A stretch of DNA of 42,013 nucleotides from an uncultured Anaerolineaceae bacterium (lineage in GTDB: Bacteria; Chloroflexota; Anaerolineae; Promineifilales; Promineifilaceae), in NCBI GenBank assembly GCA_937967805.1, contig CALBTC010000009.1, forward strand, positions 1-42,013, in the 5' to 3' direction. The notes beneath the pieces were generated by a model, which saw nothing but the letters and a program-made list of their open reading frames with translations, ran no database searches and was not told the DNA's origin. The position numbers and the translations under genes were made by a program. Positions 8,397 to 15,887 of this stretch are shown here, one piece after another; the first letter of the stretch is position 1, and each line of letters begins with the position of its first letter.

Positions 8397-8534
8397 GGTT
8401 CATGGTTATATGGTTTAGTTTGTTGTTCGTTGCTTATACAAATCTCGGTTTGTTAAGTTTGTTAATTGTTGATGGGCATTGTGGACTGGCCCATTGACTT
8501 TTGATTATTGCCAGCACAGTATGGGGAAATGGCA

Positions 8535-10100
8535 ATGAAAAAGCAAGCGTTTAAAGTAAAAGTTAAGGATAGGAATCAACAGATTTCGCAGATTAAAAGG
8601 ATGAAATCTGTAAAATCTGCGAAAACTTTGATTCTATTGCTGTTTTTTTTGATGATTGGCTGTGGCGAAACGGCCGTTCCCACCACAACTCCTATCCAAG
8701 ACACAGCAATCAACCAGCCTGAGGCTACACCCACGTTGGTGCCTTCGCCCACGGCCGTTCCTTCGACTTCACTCAGTACAACTCCCAGCCCAACGTCACA
8801 AGTGACGCCCACCTCCTCGTTTGTAGGACTTTCCATTGGCGATCCGTACGCACCGGAGCTGGGCAATATCGGCTACGACGTGGCCAATTACAACTTGATC
8901 ATGGCGCTGGACCCGGCAGTCGAAAATATCGAGGCCACGGTGCACATCAATGGCGTGGTGACGCTGCCGGAACTGGCAACTTTGTCCCTTGATTTTGTGG
9001 GCTTTACCGTGGCAGAGGTGCTGCTGGATATGCGGCCGGTGGCGTATACGCGTTTTGAAGACAAGCTGCTCATCGAGCCGTCGCAGCCGCTGGCAGAAGG
9101 GCGAACTTTTACGATTAGCATTACGTACGCAGGCGATCCGGTGGAACGGCCGTCGCCCTATGTCGGTTTTGCTCCCTATATCGGCATGAGCTTTGTGAAT
9201 GGGGAAAGCATCTACGTGCTGTCGGAGCCGGATGGCTCGCGCTACTGGTTCCCCAACAACGATCATCCACGCGATAAAGCGACCTATCGTTTTGAAATTA
9301 CGGTGCCGGCGGGATTAACGGCCGTAGCCAACGGTCTGCTCATTGACCAAATTGAGGGTGAATCCACCAGCACCTTTATCTGGGAACACAGTTTCCCCAT
9401 GGCGTCTTATCTGGCCACGGTGGTGGTGGGTGAGTTTGAACGGCTGGAAGACGTATCGCCGGACGGGATATTGTTGCGACATTATGTCAATCCGGAAGCG
9501 CAGGCCGAGTTTGCTGCGGCCACGGCCGAATTGGGCGAGGCGATTGATTGGATGAGCGATCTGTTTGGCCCATATCCGTTTGAAGCGTTTGGCTTTGTTA
9601 CAGCTGATGTTTCCAGCGTGTCGCTGGAAACGCAAACGATGGTGCTGCTGGCCAATAACATGATCGGGCAGACGACGGTGATGCACGAGCTGGCCCACAT
9701 GTGGTTTGGCAACTGGGTCAGCCTGGATTCCTGGCAGCAGATGTGGCGCAATGAAGGCTTTGCCACCTACGTGCAGCTCATGTGGGAAAACCGGGACGAT
9801 CCGGAAGATTTGGAACTGGCAATGGCGGCGATTGAATCGGCCGTTGCAGAAAACGGCGCAGATTTTCCGCTAGGCGATCCGCCGCCGGCCAGGTTGTTTA
9901 GCTTTAATATTTATTTTGGCGGGGCGGTGTTTGTCCACGCGCTGCGACAAGAAATGGGGGACGAGGCGTTTTTCAACGGACTGCGCACCTACTTTGCCAC
10001 CTATGGCGGCGCCACCGCCAGCGACGCTGAGTTCCAGGCAGTCATGGAAGCGGCGCACGGGCAGTCGCTGGATGCGTTCTTTGCCGAGTGGCTGGAGTAA
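8535..10100 (+). CDS. M1 family metallopeptidase, lipoprotein
   Basis: A gluzincin aminopeptidase-like enzyme of about 521 residues. The zinc motif HELAH starts at residue 384 and the third ligand Glu is in NEGFATY, 19 residues after the second His, as in HExxH-x18-E. The substrate-side motif is SLETQTM, as in bacterial relatives, and not the classic GAMEN. The signal peptide ends FFLMIGC, a lipobox, followed by a Thr/Pro/Ser-rich linker of about 60 residues. An N-terminal beta-sandwich domain then precedes the catalytic domain. The start is uncertain: ATG 8535 has GGGGA 8 bases upstream; ATG 8529 and 8508 are also in frame; ATG 8601 would give a normal short signal peptide but has AAGG directly against it. 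Bases 8580-8621 within the start region are a copy of a spacer repeat. It probably trims peptides outside the membrane. Confidence 0.92.
   Translation: MKKQAFKVKVKDRNQQISQIKRMKSVKSAKTLILLLFFLMIGCGETAVPTTTPIQDTAINQPEATPTLVPSPTAVPSTSLSTTPSPTSQVTPTSSFVGLSIGDPYAPELGNIGYDVANYNLIMALDPAVENIEATVHINGVVTLPELATLSLDFVGFTVAEVLLDMRPVAYTRFEDKLLIEPSQPLAEGRTFTISITYAGDPVERPSPYVGFAPYIGMSFVNGESIYVLSEPDGSRYWFPNNDHPRDKATYRFEITVPAGLTAVANGLLIDQIEGESTSTFIWEHSFPMASYLATVVVGEFERLEDVSPDGILLRHYVNPEAQAEFAAATAELGEAIDWMSDLFGPYPFEAFGFVTADVSSVSLETQTMVLLANNMIGQTTVMHELAHMWFGNWVSLDSWQQMWRNEGFATYVQLMWENRDDPEDLELAMAAIESAVAENGADFPLGDPPPARLFSFNIYFGGAVFVHALRQEMGDEAFFNGLRTYFATYGGATASDAEFQAVMEAAHGQSLDAFFAEWLE
8580..8621 (+). repeat. ATCTGCG inverted repeat inside the M1 peptidase N-terminus
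   Basis: CAGATTT (8580-8586) and CGCAGATT (8587-8594) are mirrored by AAATCTG (8604-8610) and AATCTGCG (8614-8621). This is the same word family as the non-coding copies at 1392-1437 and 7079-7113. Depending on the true start, it is either the 5-prime leader or codes for the basic start of the signal peptide. Confidence 0.65.
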
Positions 10101-10103
10101 AGT

Positions 10104-10146
10104 GTGACAAGGTGACATGGTGAGAAACATTCTGTCACCTTGTCAC
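10104..10146. terminator. Perfect 14-bp hairpin between convergent genes
   Basis: GTGACAAGGTGACA at 10104-10117 is exactly complementary to TGTCACCTTGTCAC at 10133-10146, with a 15-base loop. A further CCGGTCACCCC copy of the word follows. It lies between the M1 peptidase gene and the convergent MscS gene, so a bidirectional termination role is likely, though a U-run is missing. It also belongs to the word-repeat hairpin class. Confidence 0.65.
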
Positions 10147-10171
10147 CCGGTCACCCCTTCAACTTGTCATC

Positions 10172-11023
10172 TCATTCATCTAGCTCCAGGATCGGCTGGT
10201 CCCAGTCGGTGTCTTTGACTTTAACGGCCGTCTCCGTCAAAACCGTGTTGGGCACAATCAGGCGTTCATTACCCACACGAACTTCGGCATTGAGCGTGCC
10301 AATCGCTTCTAGAATGCCTTCCTCGCCGTTGATCACGACCCGGTCGCCCATTTCAAACTGCTCGCGGGCATAATAGCCGGCCAGCACGCCGCGGGCCACG
10401 TCGCGGCCACCCAGCCCAAAAGCCAGCGCCAGCCCGGCCACGATGATGGTAATCACGTTGGTGAAAATATTGGTCATGATGGTGGCATTGATGCCCAGCT
10501 GCTCCAGCACCACAATGACAATCATGATAATGAGCAGCACGTTGACCCCTTGCCCCACTTCTTGATGAAAATCGACGCCCATACCGCTCATGGCTGCCTG
10601 GGCCGCTTTGCCCAGAAACTGGGCCAGCAGCACCCCGGCGGTGAGCGTGGCCAGGGCGGCCAGCAGGCGGGGCAAAAAGGCAATGAGATCGCGCAGCGGG
10701 TCTACGGCCGCATTCAGCCCCAAACTTTCCAGGGCAATTAGAATAAAGTTGAGGAAGATAATCCAGTAGAGCAGCATCCCCAAAAGCTGGGTGCCGGACC
10801 GTTTGATTTGTGCTTTTTCCAGGCCGGCTTTGATGCCGGTGCGCTCCAGCAACTCTTCCAGGCGTAGCCTCTCGCCCAGGCGCTGCACCAGGGTGGAGAT
10901 CGCTTTGGCCAACAGCCAGCCGGCCAGCAAGATGATGAGCGCGGTGACCAAACGGGGCACATAGTCGATGGCGTTCGCTACCATGTTGCTGAATGCGTTT
11001 TGGATTATCTCAAAATCAATCAT
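10172..11023 (-). CDS. Small-conductance mechanosensitive channel (MscS) family protein
   Basis: A 283-residue inner-membrane channel protein. An N-terminal TM-helix-repeat region has membrane segments near 20-40, 82-102, 118-140 and 160-178. The pore helix GLALAFGLGGRDVARGV (about 196-212) is followed by the start of the MscS beta domain, with FEMGDRVVINGEEGILEAIG. The protein ends soon after this domain and lacks the long C-terminal alpha/beta cage of E. coli MscS. Its ATG overlaps the TGA of the upstream gene (ATGA), and its Shine-Dalgarno sequence AAGGAG lies inside that gene. The context (sigma factor, small regulator, channel) suggests channel synthesis is tied to an envelope or osmotic signal. 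Confidence 0.92.
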   Translation of the reverse strand: MIDFEIIQNAFSNMVANAIDYVPRLVTALIILLAGWLLAKAISTLVQRLGERLRLEELLERTGIKAGLEKAQIKRSGTQLLGMLLYWIIFLNFILIALESLGLNAAVDPLRDLIAFLPRLLAALATLTAGVLLAQFLGKAAQAAMSGMGVDFHQEVGQGVNVLLIIMIVIVVLEQLGINATIMTNIFTNVITIIVAGLALAFGLGGRDVARGVLAGYYAREQFEMGDRVVINGEEGILEAIGTLNAEVRVGNERLIVPNTVLTETAVKVKDTDWDQPILELDE

Positions 11024-11388
11024 TTCCTGCGTCTCCTTCGATTTTTGCGATTTTGATTTTTATTGTTGAGCAACGGCCGTAACAAACTCAACGCCACGCT
11101 GCCAAACCCCGTTGTGCCCATCTTGACGATGCTTACGGCCAGGTCGGCGCGATGAATTTGCTGGATGAGCTGGCGGCGCATTTGCTGGGCGCGGTCCGGC
11201 TCCAGGTCTGGCAGATTGTGGACGGCCGTTTGCGACGGCTGCTCTTGCCACAGCGCATCAACAAGTTCCAGGCTGGCTTCATCTTCTGCCAGGCGGGCCA
11301 TAATGGCTTCATTTTCAGCGTCGTCCAATTCTCCCGCCACAAAGCGGCGCAGCAGTTCTGGGGAGAGCGGTGTGGATTCATTGATCAT
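11020..11388 (-). CDS. Small anti-sigma-like protein in the sigma operon
   Basis: A 122-residue protein (125 if the upstream ATG at 11397 is used) that overlaps the end of the sigma gene by 11 bases and the start of the MscS gene by 4. The N-terminal half, with SPELLRRFVAGELDDAENEA and ARLAEDEASLELVDALW, resembles the helical N-terminus of anti-sigma and zf-HC2-type proteins. However, the H-x3-C-x2-C zinc motif is absent, and no clear membrane helix is visible, although residues 85-105 are mildly hydrophobic. It ends in a run RRRRRK. That run is encoded by the purine-rich sequence holding the Shine-Dalgarno site of the MscS gene. By position it is probably the regulator of the sigma factor; by sequence that is only suggestive. 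Confidence 0.7.
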   Translation of the reverse strand: MINESTPLSPELLRRFVAGELDDAENEAIMARLAEDEASLELVDALWQEQPSQTAVHNLPDLEPDRAQQMRRQLIQQIHRADLAVSIVKMGTTGFGSVALSLLRPLLNNKNQNRKNRRRRRK

Positions 11389-11971
11389 AGTCACCATCCA
11401 ACAGTCGATATTGCATCTGCAAGGCTAATCTGGCGCGCTGCACGCGCATCTTGGCGGCACTGACGCCAATGTCCAGCAGTTCGGCTATTTCGTTATACGG
11501 CCGTTCTTCCATATCCTTCATGTACAAAATCTCGCTGGCTCCCAGATCGAGCCTTGCCAGTGCCTCTGCCAGCAGCTCGCGCCGGTAGCGGTTCTGGTAC
11601 ACTTTTTCCACCGATTGGCCCGACGGCATAATTTCGGCAATGGTTTCCATTTCTGCTTCGGCTTCCTGCGGCCGCCGGCCGCGCCGCCGAATTTCGTTTT
11701 TGCAGGTGTTGATGGCCACCCGATACAGCCACGTCTTAAAGGAGGATCGGCCTTCGAATTGGGGCAGGCTGCGGTACACCTTGAGGAAAACGTCCTGCGT
11801 TAAATCTTCGGCATCCTGGCGGTTGCGCAGGTAGCTGTAACAGACCCGCCACACCACCGACTGATACCGCCGAAACAGTTCCTGAAACGGCCGATCGTCT
11901 TTGGTGCCGCGCTGTTGACAAACTTCGATCAACGCCGCATCCGAGAGTTCCGTTAGCGCCGGTTGCCCCAT
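11378..11971 (-). CDS. ECF-type RNA polymerase sigma factor
   Basis: A 197-residue sigma-70 family protein. Region 2 covers about 28-95, with FQELFRRYQSVVWRV and DAEDLTQDVFLKVYR (core binding and -10 recognition). Region 4 covers about 135-190 with a helix-turn-helix in YNEIAELLDIGVSAAKMRVQ. Regions 1 and 3 are missing, as expected for the ECF group. The linker is slightly long and charged (RRRGRRPQEAEAEME). No strong Shine-Dalgarno sequence is seen before ATG 11971. It heads a three-gene operon with an overlapping anti-sigma-like gene and an MscS gene, so those two genes may be part of its own regulon. Confidence 0.95.
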   Translation of the reverse strand: MGQPALTELSDAALIEVCQQRGTKDDRPFQELFRRYQSVVWRVCYSYLRNRQDAEDLTQDVFLKVYRSLPQFEGRSSFKTWLYRVAINTCKNEIRRRGRRPQEAEAEMETIAEIMPSGQSVEKVYQNRYRRELLAEALARLDLGASEILYMKDMEERPYNEIAELLDIGVSAAKMRVQRARLALQMQYRLLDGDYDQ

Positions 11972-12068
11972 AATGACAATATTTTATTCGATAATGCCAC
12001 TCTGTGCCGCTCATTGCTGCACCTCGATATTTAGGACTGGCAGTCCTGAGACTTCATAAGCCTCCCGG

Positions 12069-12144
12069 TGTTGCTCCCGCGAAAGCGGGAATCCATTAGA
12101 TATTGATTACATAATCTGGATGCCTGCCTTCGCAGGCATGACAG
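12069..12144. repeat. Composite palindromic element (CCCGCGAAAGCGGG plus GCCTGCCTTCGCAGGC)
   Basis: Two strong hairpins lie about 30 bases apart: TCCCGC-GAAA-GCGGGA at 12075-12090, with a GNRA-type loop, and ATGCCTGC-CTTC-GCAGGCAT at 12120-12139. The pattern (CCCGCGAAAGCGGGAATCCA ... GGATGCCTGC...GCAGGCATGAC) is like a palindromic intergenic element widespread in many bacterial genomes. A half-length copy is at 19895-19921. It lies in the 319-base gap between the sigma gene and the large channel-like gene. Confidence 0.75.
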
Positions 12145-12192
12145 GTGTTGCTTTAGAAGTTTGTCAAGCACTCTAAGACCCTTAATAAAGAA

Positions 12193-12221
12193 CGCAGCAG
12201 CATGAATTCCATGCTGCTGCG
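12193..12221 (-). terminator. Strong hairpin terminator after the TM-helix-repeat gene
   Basis: CGCAGCAGCATG at 12193-12204 pairs perfectly with CATGCTGCTGCG at 12210-12221, a 12-bp stem with a 5-base loop (AATTC). On the minus strand it is followed by TTCTTTATTAA, a U-rich stretch. This fits an intrinsic terminator for the minus-strand gene that ends at 12291. Confidence 0.75.
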
Positions 12222-12290
12222 CTTGTTGGCTGGCAGGGATGTTATCTCTCTCCCTCGCCAAAGTTTAAAATGAATTGCCGAGACAGGTTA

Positions 12291-13799
12291 TCAATCGCCA
12301 ACGCCACTATCCTCACCGCGTAGGTTGGCAACCAGGCGCTCCACTTCACGCCCGGCAACCTCCCGGCTGCCCAGGCCAAAGGCCAGCGCCGCCGCCACGC
12401 CCAAAGCGCCCAGCAAGATGCCAAAGGCCAAATTCACAATGTCGTTGGCCACACCGAGCTGGCGCAGGGCCATCGCCGTGGTGAGCACCAGGATGGCCAC
12501 GCGGGCCAGCGTGGCCGTAAAGTTGGCCTGCTGGCCGCCCGCACTCAAAATGAGGTTGCGCGCCAGATTAGCCAGATAAAGACCAATGGCAAAGATGATA
12601 ACGGCCGCAACCAACTGCCCACCAAAAGCGATGAACTCGGCCAGTAGGAGAGACAGGAAGTCAGACCCCAGCAGTTCGGCTGCAGAGAGCGAGGCAAACA
12701 GCATAATGCCGACGATGATCAGGTAGCCTACCAGGTCGGTGGGCTGGCGCGTGCCGCTCCAGCTCAGGCCCAGCCGGGCGGGAATGTCGTCAAAGCCGAC
12801 GCTGCGCAGCAGGTCGGTGATGAGGTTGGCAATTATCCGGCCGATAAAAAACGAAATCACCAACACCAGCGCCGCGCCAAAGATGTTGGGCAGGGCGTCG
12901 ATGAGGCTGGTGAGCATGATGGTGGCCGGATCAGAGATGGCGTCGATGTTGAGCGAGTCCAGCGCGGAAATGATGGCAAACAGCAGGATGAAGGTGTAAA
13001 GAATGGTGCCCACCATTCTAGAAAGCGAACGCTCGCCGGTGAGCCCCAACCGCTCGCCAAAGCGGTCGCTGCCCAAAGCGGCCATCAGGTTGGTAACCAC
13101 TTGCCGCACCACGCGGGCAATAAACCAACCAATCAGCAGCGTGATCAGCGCGGCGAAAATGTTGGGAATGTAGCCGAAAAACGCTTCAAAGACGTCCTGA
13201 ATGGGGGCGGCGATGGCCTCAACACCAAGAGCGTCCAGAATAGCGGGCAGGAAGAGCAGGAAGATGAACCAGTAAACGGCCGTTGCCAGCGATTCAGAGA
13301 CAGAGACCTGCTCCTCATCTTCTAGCGCGGCGTGTTTGCTCAACCAGCTATCGACGTTGAGCATGGCCGCGCCGCGCCGCACCAGCAGACGCAGCACGTA
13401 GGCAATTAGAAAAGCCGCCAACAGCAGCAGAGCCGCTGAGCCTAAACGGGGCAAATATTCGGTGGTGATGCGGTCCAGCAATGCTTGCAACGGTGCCGCT
13501 ATGCCCGGTAAATTGATCTGCTGCAAGAAGCCGACAACAAAAAAGAGGAAGATAATCCAAAAGACAACTTTGCCAATGAGATCCTCGGCGGAAAACGGCC
13601 GTATCCCATCTTCGCCCTCAAACCATTTCGCAACTTGATTATCCAGTTTGGTACGCTGTAGTAACCGGCGCACAACACTGGCAGCAAGGCGAGCGACAAA
13701 ATAACCAACAATTAACAACAGCAGGCCGCCTAGAAAAGCTACGATTGCTTCCCAGTTAAGCCCTAACCCAGTAAAGAATTCCTGAATCTGCTCCATCAT
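12291..13799 (-). CDS. Large mechanosensitive-channel-like TM-helix-repeat protein without MscS beta domain
   Basis: A protein of about 500 residues made of repeated TM-helix units (PF05552-like). Membrane segments occur near 18-40, 80-100, 115-138, 170-192, 205-232, 265-285, 308-330, 358-378, 392-412 and 440-478. Each unit has a hydrophobic helix, a G-W/F-F-I-A-R turn (for example LIGWFIARVVRQVV) and an amphipathic helix. The end, AAALAFGLGSREVAGREVERL, copies the pore helix of MscS (compare GLALAFGLGGRDVARGV in the gene at 10172), but the protein stops about 20 residues later, so the beta domain that follows in MscS is missing. AAGGAGG lies 3 bases before ATG 13799 and 6 before ATG 13796, so the second Met may be used. 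It probably forms or modulates a mechanosensitive pore. Confidence 0.85.
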   Translation of the reverse strand: MMEQIQEFFTGLGLNWEAIVAFLGGLLLLIVGYFVARLAASVVRRLLQRTKLDNQVAKWFEGEDGIRPFSAEDLIGKVVFWIIFLFFVVGFLQQINLPGIAAPLQALLDRITTEYLPRLGSAALLLLAAFLIAYVLRLLVRRGAAMLNVDSWLSKHAALEDEEQVSVSESLATAVYWFIFLLFLPAILDALGVEAIAAPIQDVFEAFFGYIPNIFAALITLLIGWFIARVVRQVVTNLMAALGSDRFGERLGLTGERSLSRMVGTILYTFILLFAIISALDSLNIDAISDPATIMLTSLIDALPNIFGAALVLVISFFIGRIIANLITDLLRSVGFDDIPARLGLSWSGTRQPTDLVGYLIIVGIMLFASLSAAELLGSDFLSLLLAEFIAFGGQLVAAVIIFAIGLYLANLARNLILSAGGQQANFTATLARVAILVLTTAMALRQLGVANDIVNLAFGILLGALGVAAALAFGLGSREVAGREVERLVANLRGEDSGVGD

Positions 13800-13969
13800 G
13801 TACCTCCTTCACAAAAGTTTGTTAGAATCCTATACACATACATAGACTCCGATTTTCCCGGTAAGTCACAAAAAAACGTGACGAATTTCTTTTTAAGGTG
13901 TCTTATAGTTTGGTCGAGCCTGATGATGAGGGTCTGCCAGATGAAAGTTTTGGTATATCAATAGGGCAG

Positions 13970-14028
13970 AGACCTGACAGATTTGTTTGTGATTGAACAA
14001 CTCAAGTTATAGAAAACCTGTCAGGTCT
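13970..14028. repeat. Inverted repeat AGACCTGACAG
   Basis: AGACCTGACAG at 13970-13980 pairs exactly with CTGTCAGGTCT at 14018-14028, with a 37-base AT-rich loop. It lies just upstream of the LysM gene's ribosome binding site, so it is in that gene's leader or promoter region. A short GTCAC...GTGAC dyad lies further upstream at 13865-13882. Confidence 0.65.
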
Positions 14029-14061
14029 GGCTGGCCCGTAGCGAGAAAAAGGAGTGACACG

Positions 14062-14391
14062 ATGTCCGATAAAAAAGAAGCATTTGATCGCCAGACACAG
14101 AGCGGCAAAAAATCCTCTGCTGCCAAACCGGAGAAAGAAGGTTCACATTTGTCGCGAGCTGTGGAGCGCACAAAGGCCCAAAAAGCGCGCCTGGAAGCAG
14201 AGAAAGGGACGGCCGTTAAAGCCGAACATACTGTTGTCAGCGGCGACACGCTGAGCGGGCTGGCGGCCAAATATTATGGCTCCGGCAGCCGCGAAAATTG
14301 GATGGCGATTTACGAAGCCAACAAAGAGGTAATCGGGGATAATCCCTCAATGATTCGTGTGGGGCAGGTATTGCAAATCCCTGAACGATAA
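14062..14391 (+). CDS. LysM domain protein
   Basis: A 109-residue protein. The first 55 residues are Lys/Glu/Ala/Ser-rich and probably disordered or coiled. One LysM domain covers about 57-108: it starts EHTVVSGDTLSGLAAKYYG, has a middle WMAIYEANKEVI, and ends IRVGQVLQIPE. LysM binds N-acetylglucosamine polymers such as peptidoglycan. There is no signal peptide, so it would be cytoplasmic unless exported otherwise. Small cytoplasmic LysM proteins of this shape resemble LysM/BON-type stress proteins, here without BON. ATG 14062 was chosen over an upstream in-frame ATG at 13993 because AAGGAG sits 6-7 bases before it, while the longer form would translate the inverted repeat. A terminator follows at once. 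Confidence 0.9.
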   Translation: MSDKKEAFDRQTQSGKKSSAAKPEKEGSHLSRAVERTKAQKARLEAEKGTAVKAEHTVVSGDTLSGLAAKYYGSGSRENWMAIYEANKEVIGDNPSMIRVGQVLQIPER

Positions 14392-14411
14392 GATTAATTG
14401 GATAAGGCAAG

Positions 14412-14446
14412 AAAAGCCGGTCGCTCAATTGGACGGCCGGCTTTTT
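14412..14446. terminator. Intrinsic terminator of the LysM gene, possibly bidirectional
   Basis: AAAAGCCGG at 14412-14420 pairs with CCGGCTTTT at 14437-14445, a 9-bp stem followed by a run of T residues and TTGCTTTTCTT. The minus-strand reading also ends in CCGGCTTTTCTTG, so it could also stop transcripts of the convergent FHA gene. Confidence 0.85.
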
Positions 14447-14467
14447 GCTTTTCTTGACGTGATTCAG

Positions 14468-14596
14468 CTAATCATTTAGCTGCGGTGGGTCAACTGTAGG
14501 GAGGCGATTCCTGGGGAATAAAACAAGGCTGGCGATGAGTAAATCTTTTTCCGCCTCGCTTAGTTCGGGATGGTGCAGCAGCACTTCATTTGTAAA
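14468..14596 (-). other. In-frame coding-like extension after the FHA stop codon
   Basis: Directly after the TAA of the FHA gene, the same frame stays open for 42 codons to a TAG at 14468-14470. The translation looks protein-like, with segments EVLLHHPELSEAEKDLL and SLVLFPRNRLP, and little of the repeat-word sequence that fills other spacers here. It may be a former C-terminus cut off by a nonsense change, a separate gene remnant, or chance. No start codon or ribosome binding site serves it alone. Confidence 0.4.
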
Positions 14597-15265
14597 TTAA
14601 GGACAGACTGGATTAAAGCCCAGCGGTCCCAAGACGGTTTCCCAAAACGGCCGTAATCCCCCACAATACAATAACCTTCCCTGATCATAACTATCCAAAA
14701 AGAAGACCCCACCCACACAAAGCACGCACAGCAGCAGCAGCAAGCAGCCACAGCCAATGAGAATGCGGTTGCGGTTGGCGGGAGCGGCCGTTTCCGGCAT
14801 GTCAAATTCATCCAGGGCAGGCGGTGGGGCGGCGGGTGCCGGTTCCGGGAAATCATCCGGCCGGGCATAGGCCGGCACCGGCTCCGGCGGCAGGTCCGGC
14901 GTGGGCACCTGGTCATCTGGCGAATGCACAACTTCAGACGCCATGCCGGCGGCCCAGTAACGCAGGCGCACCGTATCACCAAAGGCCACCGCGTCGCCAT
15001 GCTTCAGGGCCATCGGCTGGTTCAGGCGGTTGCCGTTGACAAAGGTGCCGTTGGTGCTGCCCAAATCTTCCAGCACGTACCCTTCCCCCTGCGGCGTAAT
15101 TTGGGCGTGGCGGCGGGAAATTTCAGGATCGTTGATGACGATGCCGTTGTTGGCGGAACGGCCGATCGTTTGTGGCGCGTGGCCCAGGGTAAAAGACTGT
15201 TCGGGTTCAGGCCCTTGTTCAACAACCAGGCGGGCGGCATGTGCGGCAGATGGATTGGCATCCAT
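14597..15265 (-). CDS. FHA domain protein with C-terminal membrane helix
   Basis: A 222-residue protein. The FHA domain covers about 12-105 with all hallmark motifs: IGRSANNGIVI, ISRRHAQI and DLGSTNGTFVNG. It should bind phosphothreonine peptides. A Pro/Ala/Glu linker follows (about 110-165), then one membrane helix near 168-190, rich in Cys and Leu (CGCLLLLLCVLCVGGVFF). A short tail ends CGGLRPFWETVLGPLGFNP. The N-terminus is therefore cytoplasmic. ATG 15265 has AGGAG 7 bases upstream; an in-frame TTG two codons earlier is less well spaced. No Ser/Thr kinase lies in the window. The frame continues after the stop for another 42 codons (see 14468-14596). Confidence 0.9.
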   Translation of the reverse strand: MDANPSAAHAARLVVEQGPEPEQSFTLGHAPQTIGRSANNGIVINDPEISRRHAQITPQGEGYVLEDLGSTNGTFVNGNRLNQPMALKHGDAVAFGDTVRLRYWAAGMASEVVHSPDDQVPTPDLPPEPVPAYARPDDFPEPAPAAPPPALDEFDMPETAAPANRNRILIGCGCLLLLLCVLCVGGVFFLDSYDQGRLLYCGGLRPFWETVLGPLGFNPVCP

Positions 15266-15413
15266 AAACAAACTCCTGAAGCGTGCCGCATGTAGGCGGC
15301 GTTAAAAAGAATGGCGGAGTATAAAAATAAAGGGTTCGGTTTGTCAATGCGAGCTTTTGGCACAGCGGCAAACGGCCGTTGGAGAATAGGCCGGCGTTAG
15401 GGATAATGGGGGC

Positions 15414-15773
15414 ATGACACTTATTTTGCACATTACCACAGAAAAAGCATGGCAAACGGCCGTGGCCACCGGAGAGTATCGCGCTGATTCATTAGAGAGC
15501 GAAGGCTTCATCCACTGCTCGACGGTTGAACAGGTCCTGCTGCCCGCCAACCAGATGTTTGCCGGGCAAACCGACCTGATTTTGCTCACCATCGACCCGG
15601 CCAAACTGGATGCCAAACTGGTTTACGAGGATTGCTACGAGAGCGGCCAGGAATTCCCCCACATCTACGGTCCGCTTAATCTGGACGCCGTCACCGGCTT
15701 TATTGATTTCCCGCCGAACCCGGACGGCACCTTCTCCCTCCCCGCTGAACTCAAAAGTGATGAATCGTCCTAA
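15414..15773 (+). CDS. DUF952 family protein
   Basis: A 119-residue protein matching DUF952 (PF06108). It shows the N-terminal ILHITTEKAWQ, the conserved ESEGFIHCSTVEQ near 29-41 and EFPHIYGPLNLDAV near 80-93. The His and Cys of FIHCST and the His of FPHIYGPL are the conserved polar residues of the family, whose biochemical role is not established. Length is normal. It is expressed away from the divergent FHA gene, and an ACGGCCGT octamer lies in the 148-base gap between them at 15372. Confidence 0.85.
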   Translation: MTLILHITTEKAWQTAVATGEYRADSLESEGFIHCSTVEQVLLPANQMFAGQTDLILLTIDPAKLDAKLVYEDCYESGQEFPHIYGPLNLDAVTGFIDFPPNPDGTFSLPAELKSDESS

Positions 15774-15780
15774 AGAGAAA

Positions 15781-15860
15781 ATCACGAATGAGACGAATTG
15801 ACGAATGAAACGAATATTTTTTTAGAGAAGCATTCGTGTGATTCGTGTATTCGTTACATT
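15781..15860. repeat. CACGAAT/ATTCGTG word-repeat hairpin, copy 1
   Basis: ATCACGAATGAGACGAATTG and further ACGAATGAAACGAAT words are followed, after a T-rich loop, by ATTCGTGTGATTCGTG and TATTCGTTAC. The two halves pair imperfectly into a long stem. A related element lies at 19145-19235. Both stand just upstream of a gene start (GH13 here, peptide deformylase there). Confidence 0.7.
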
Positions 15861-15887
15861 CTTGTTTGAAAAAGGTAACAGTTTCAT

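Noticed and set aside
14560..15000. Long minus-strand frame overlapping the FHA gene, and similar mirror frames on the opposite strand of most GC-rich genes
   Set aside because: These are shadows of real genes: low-complexity Arg/Pro/Ala-rich translations without family motifs.
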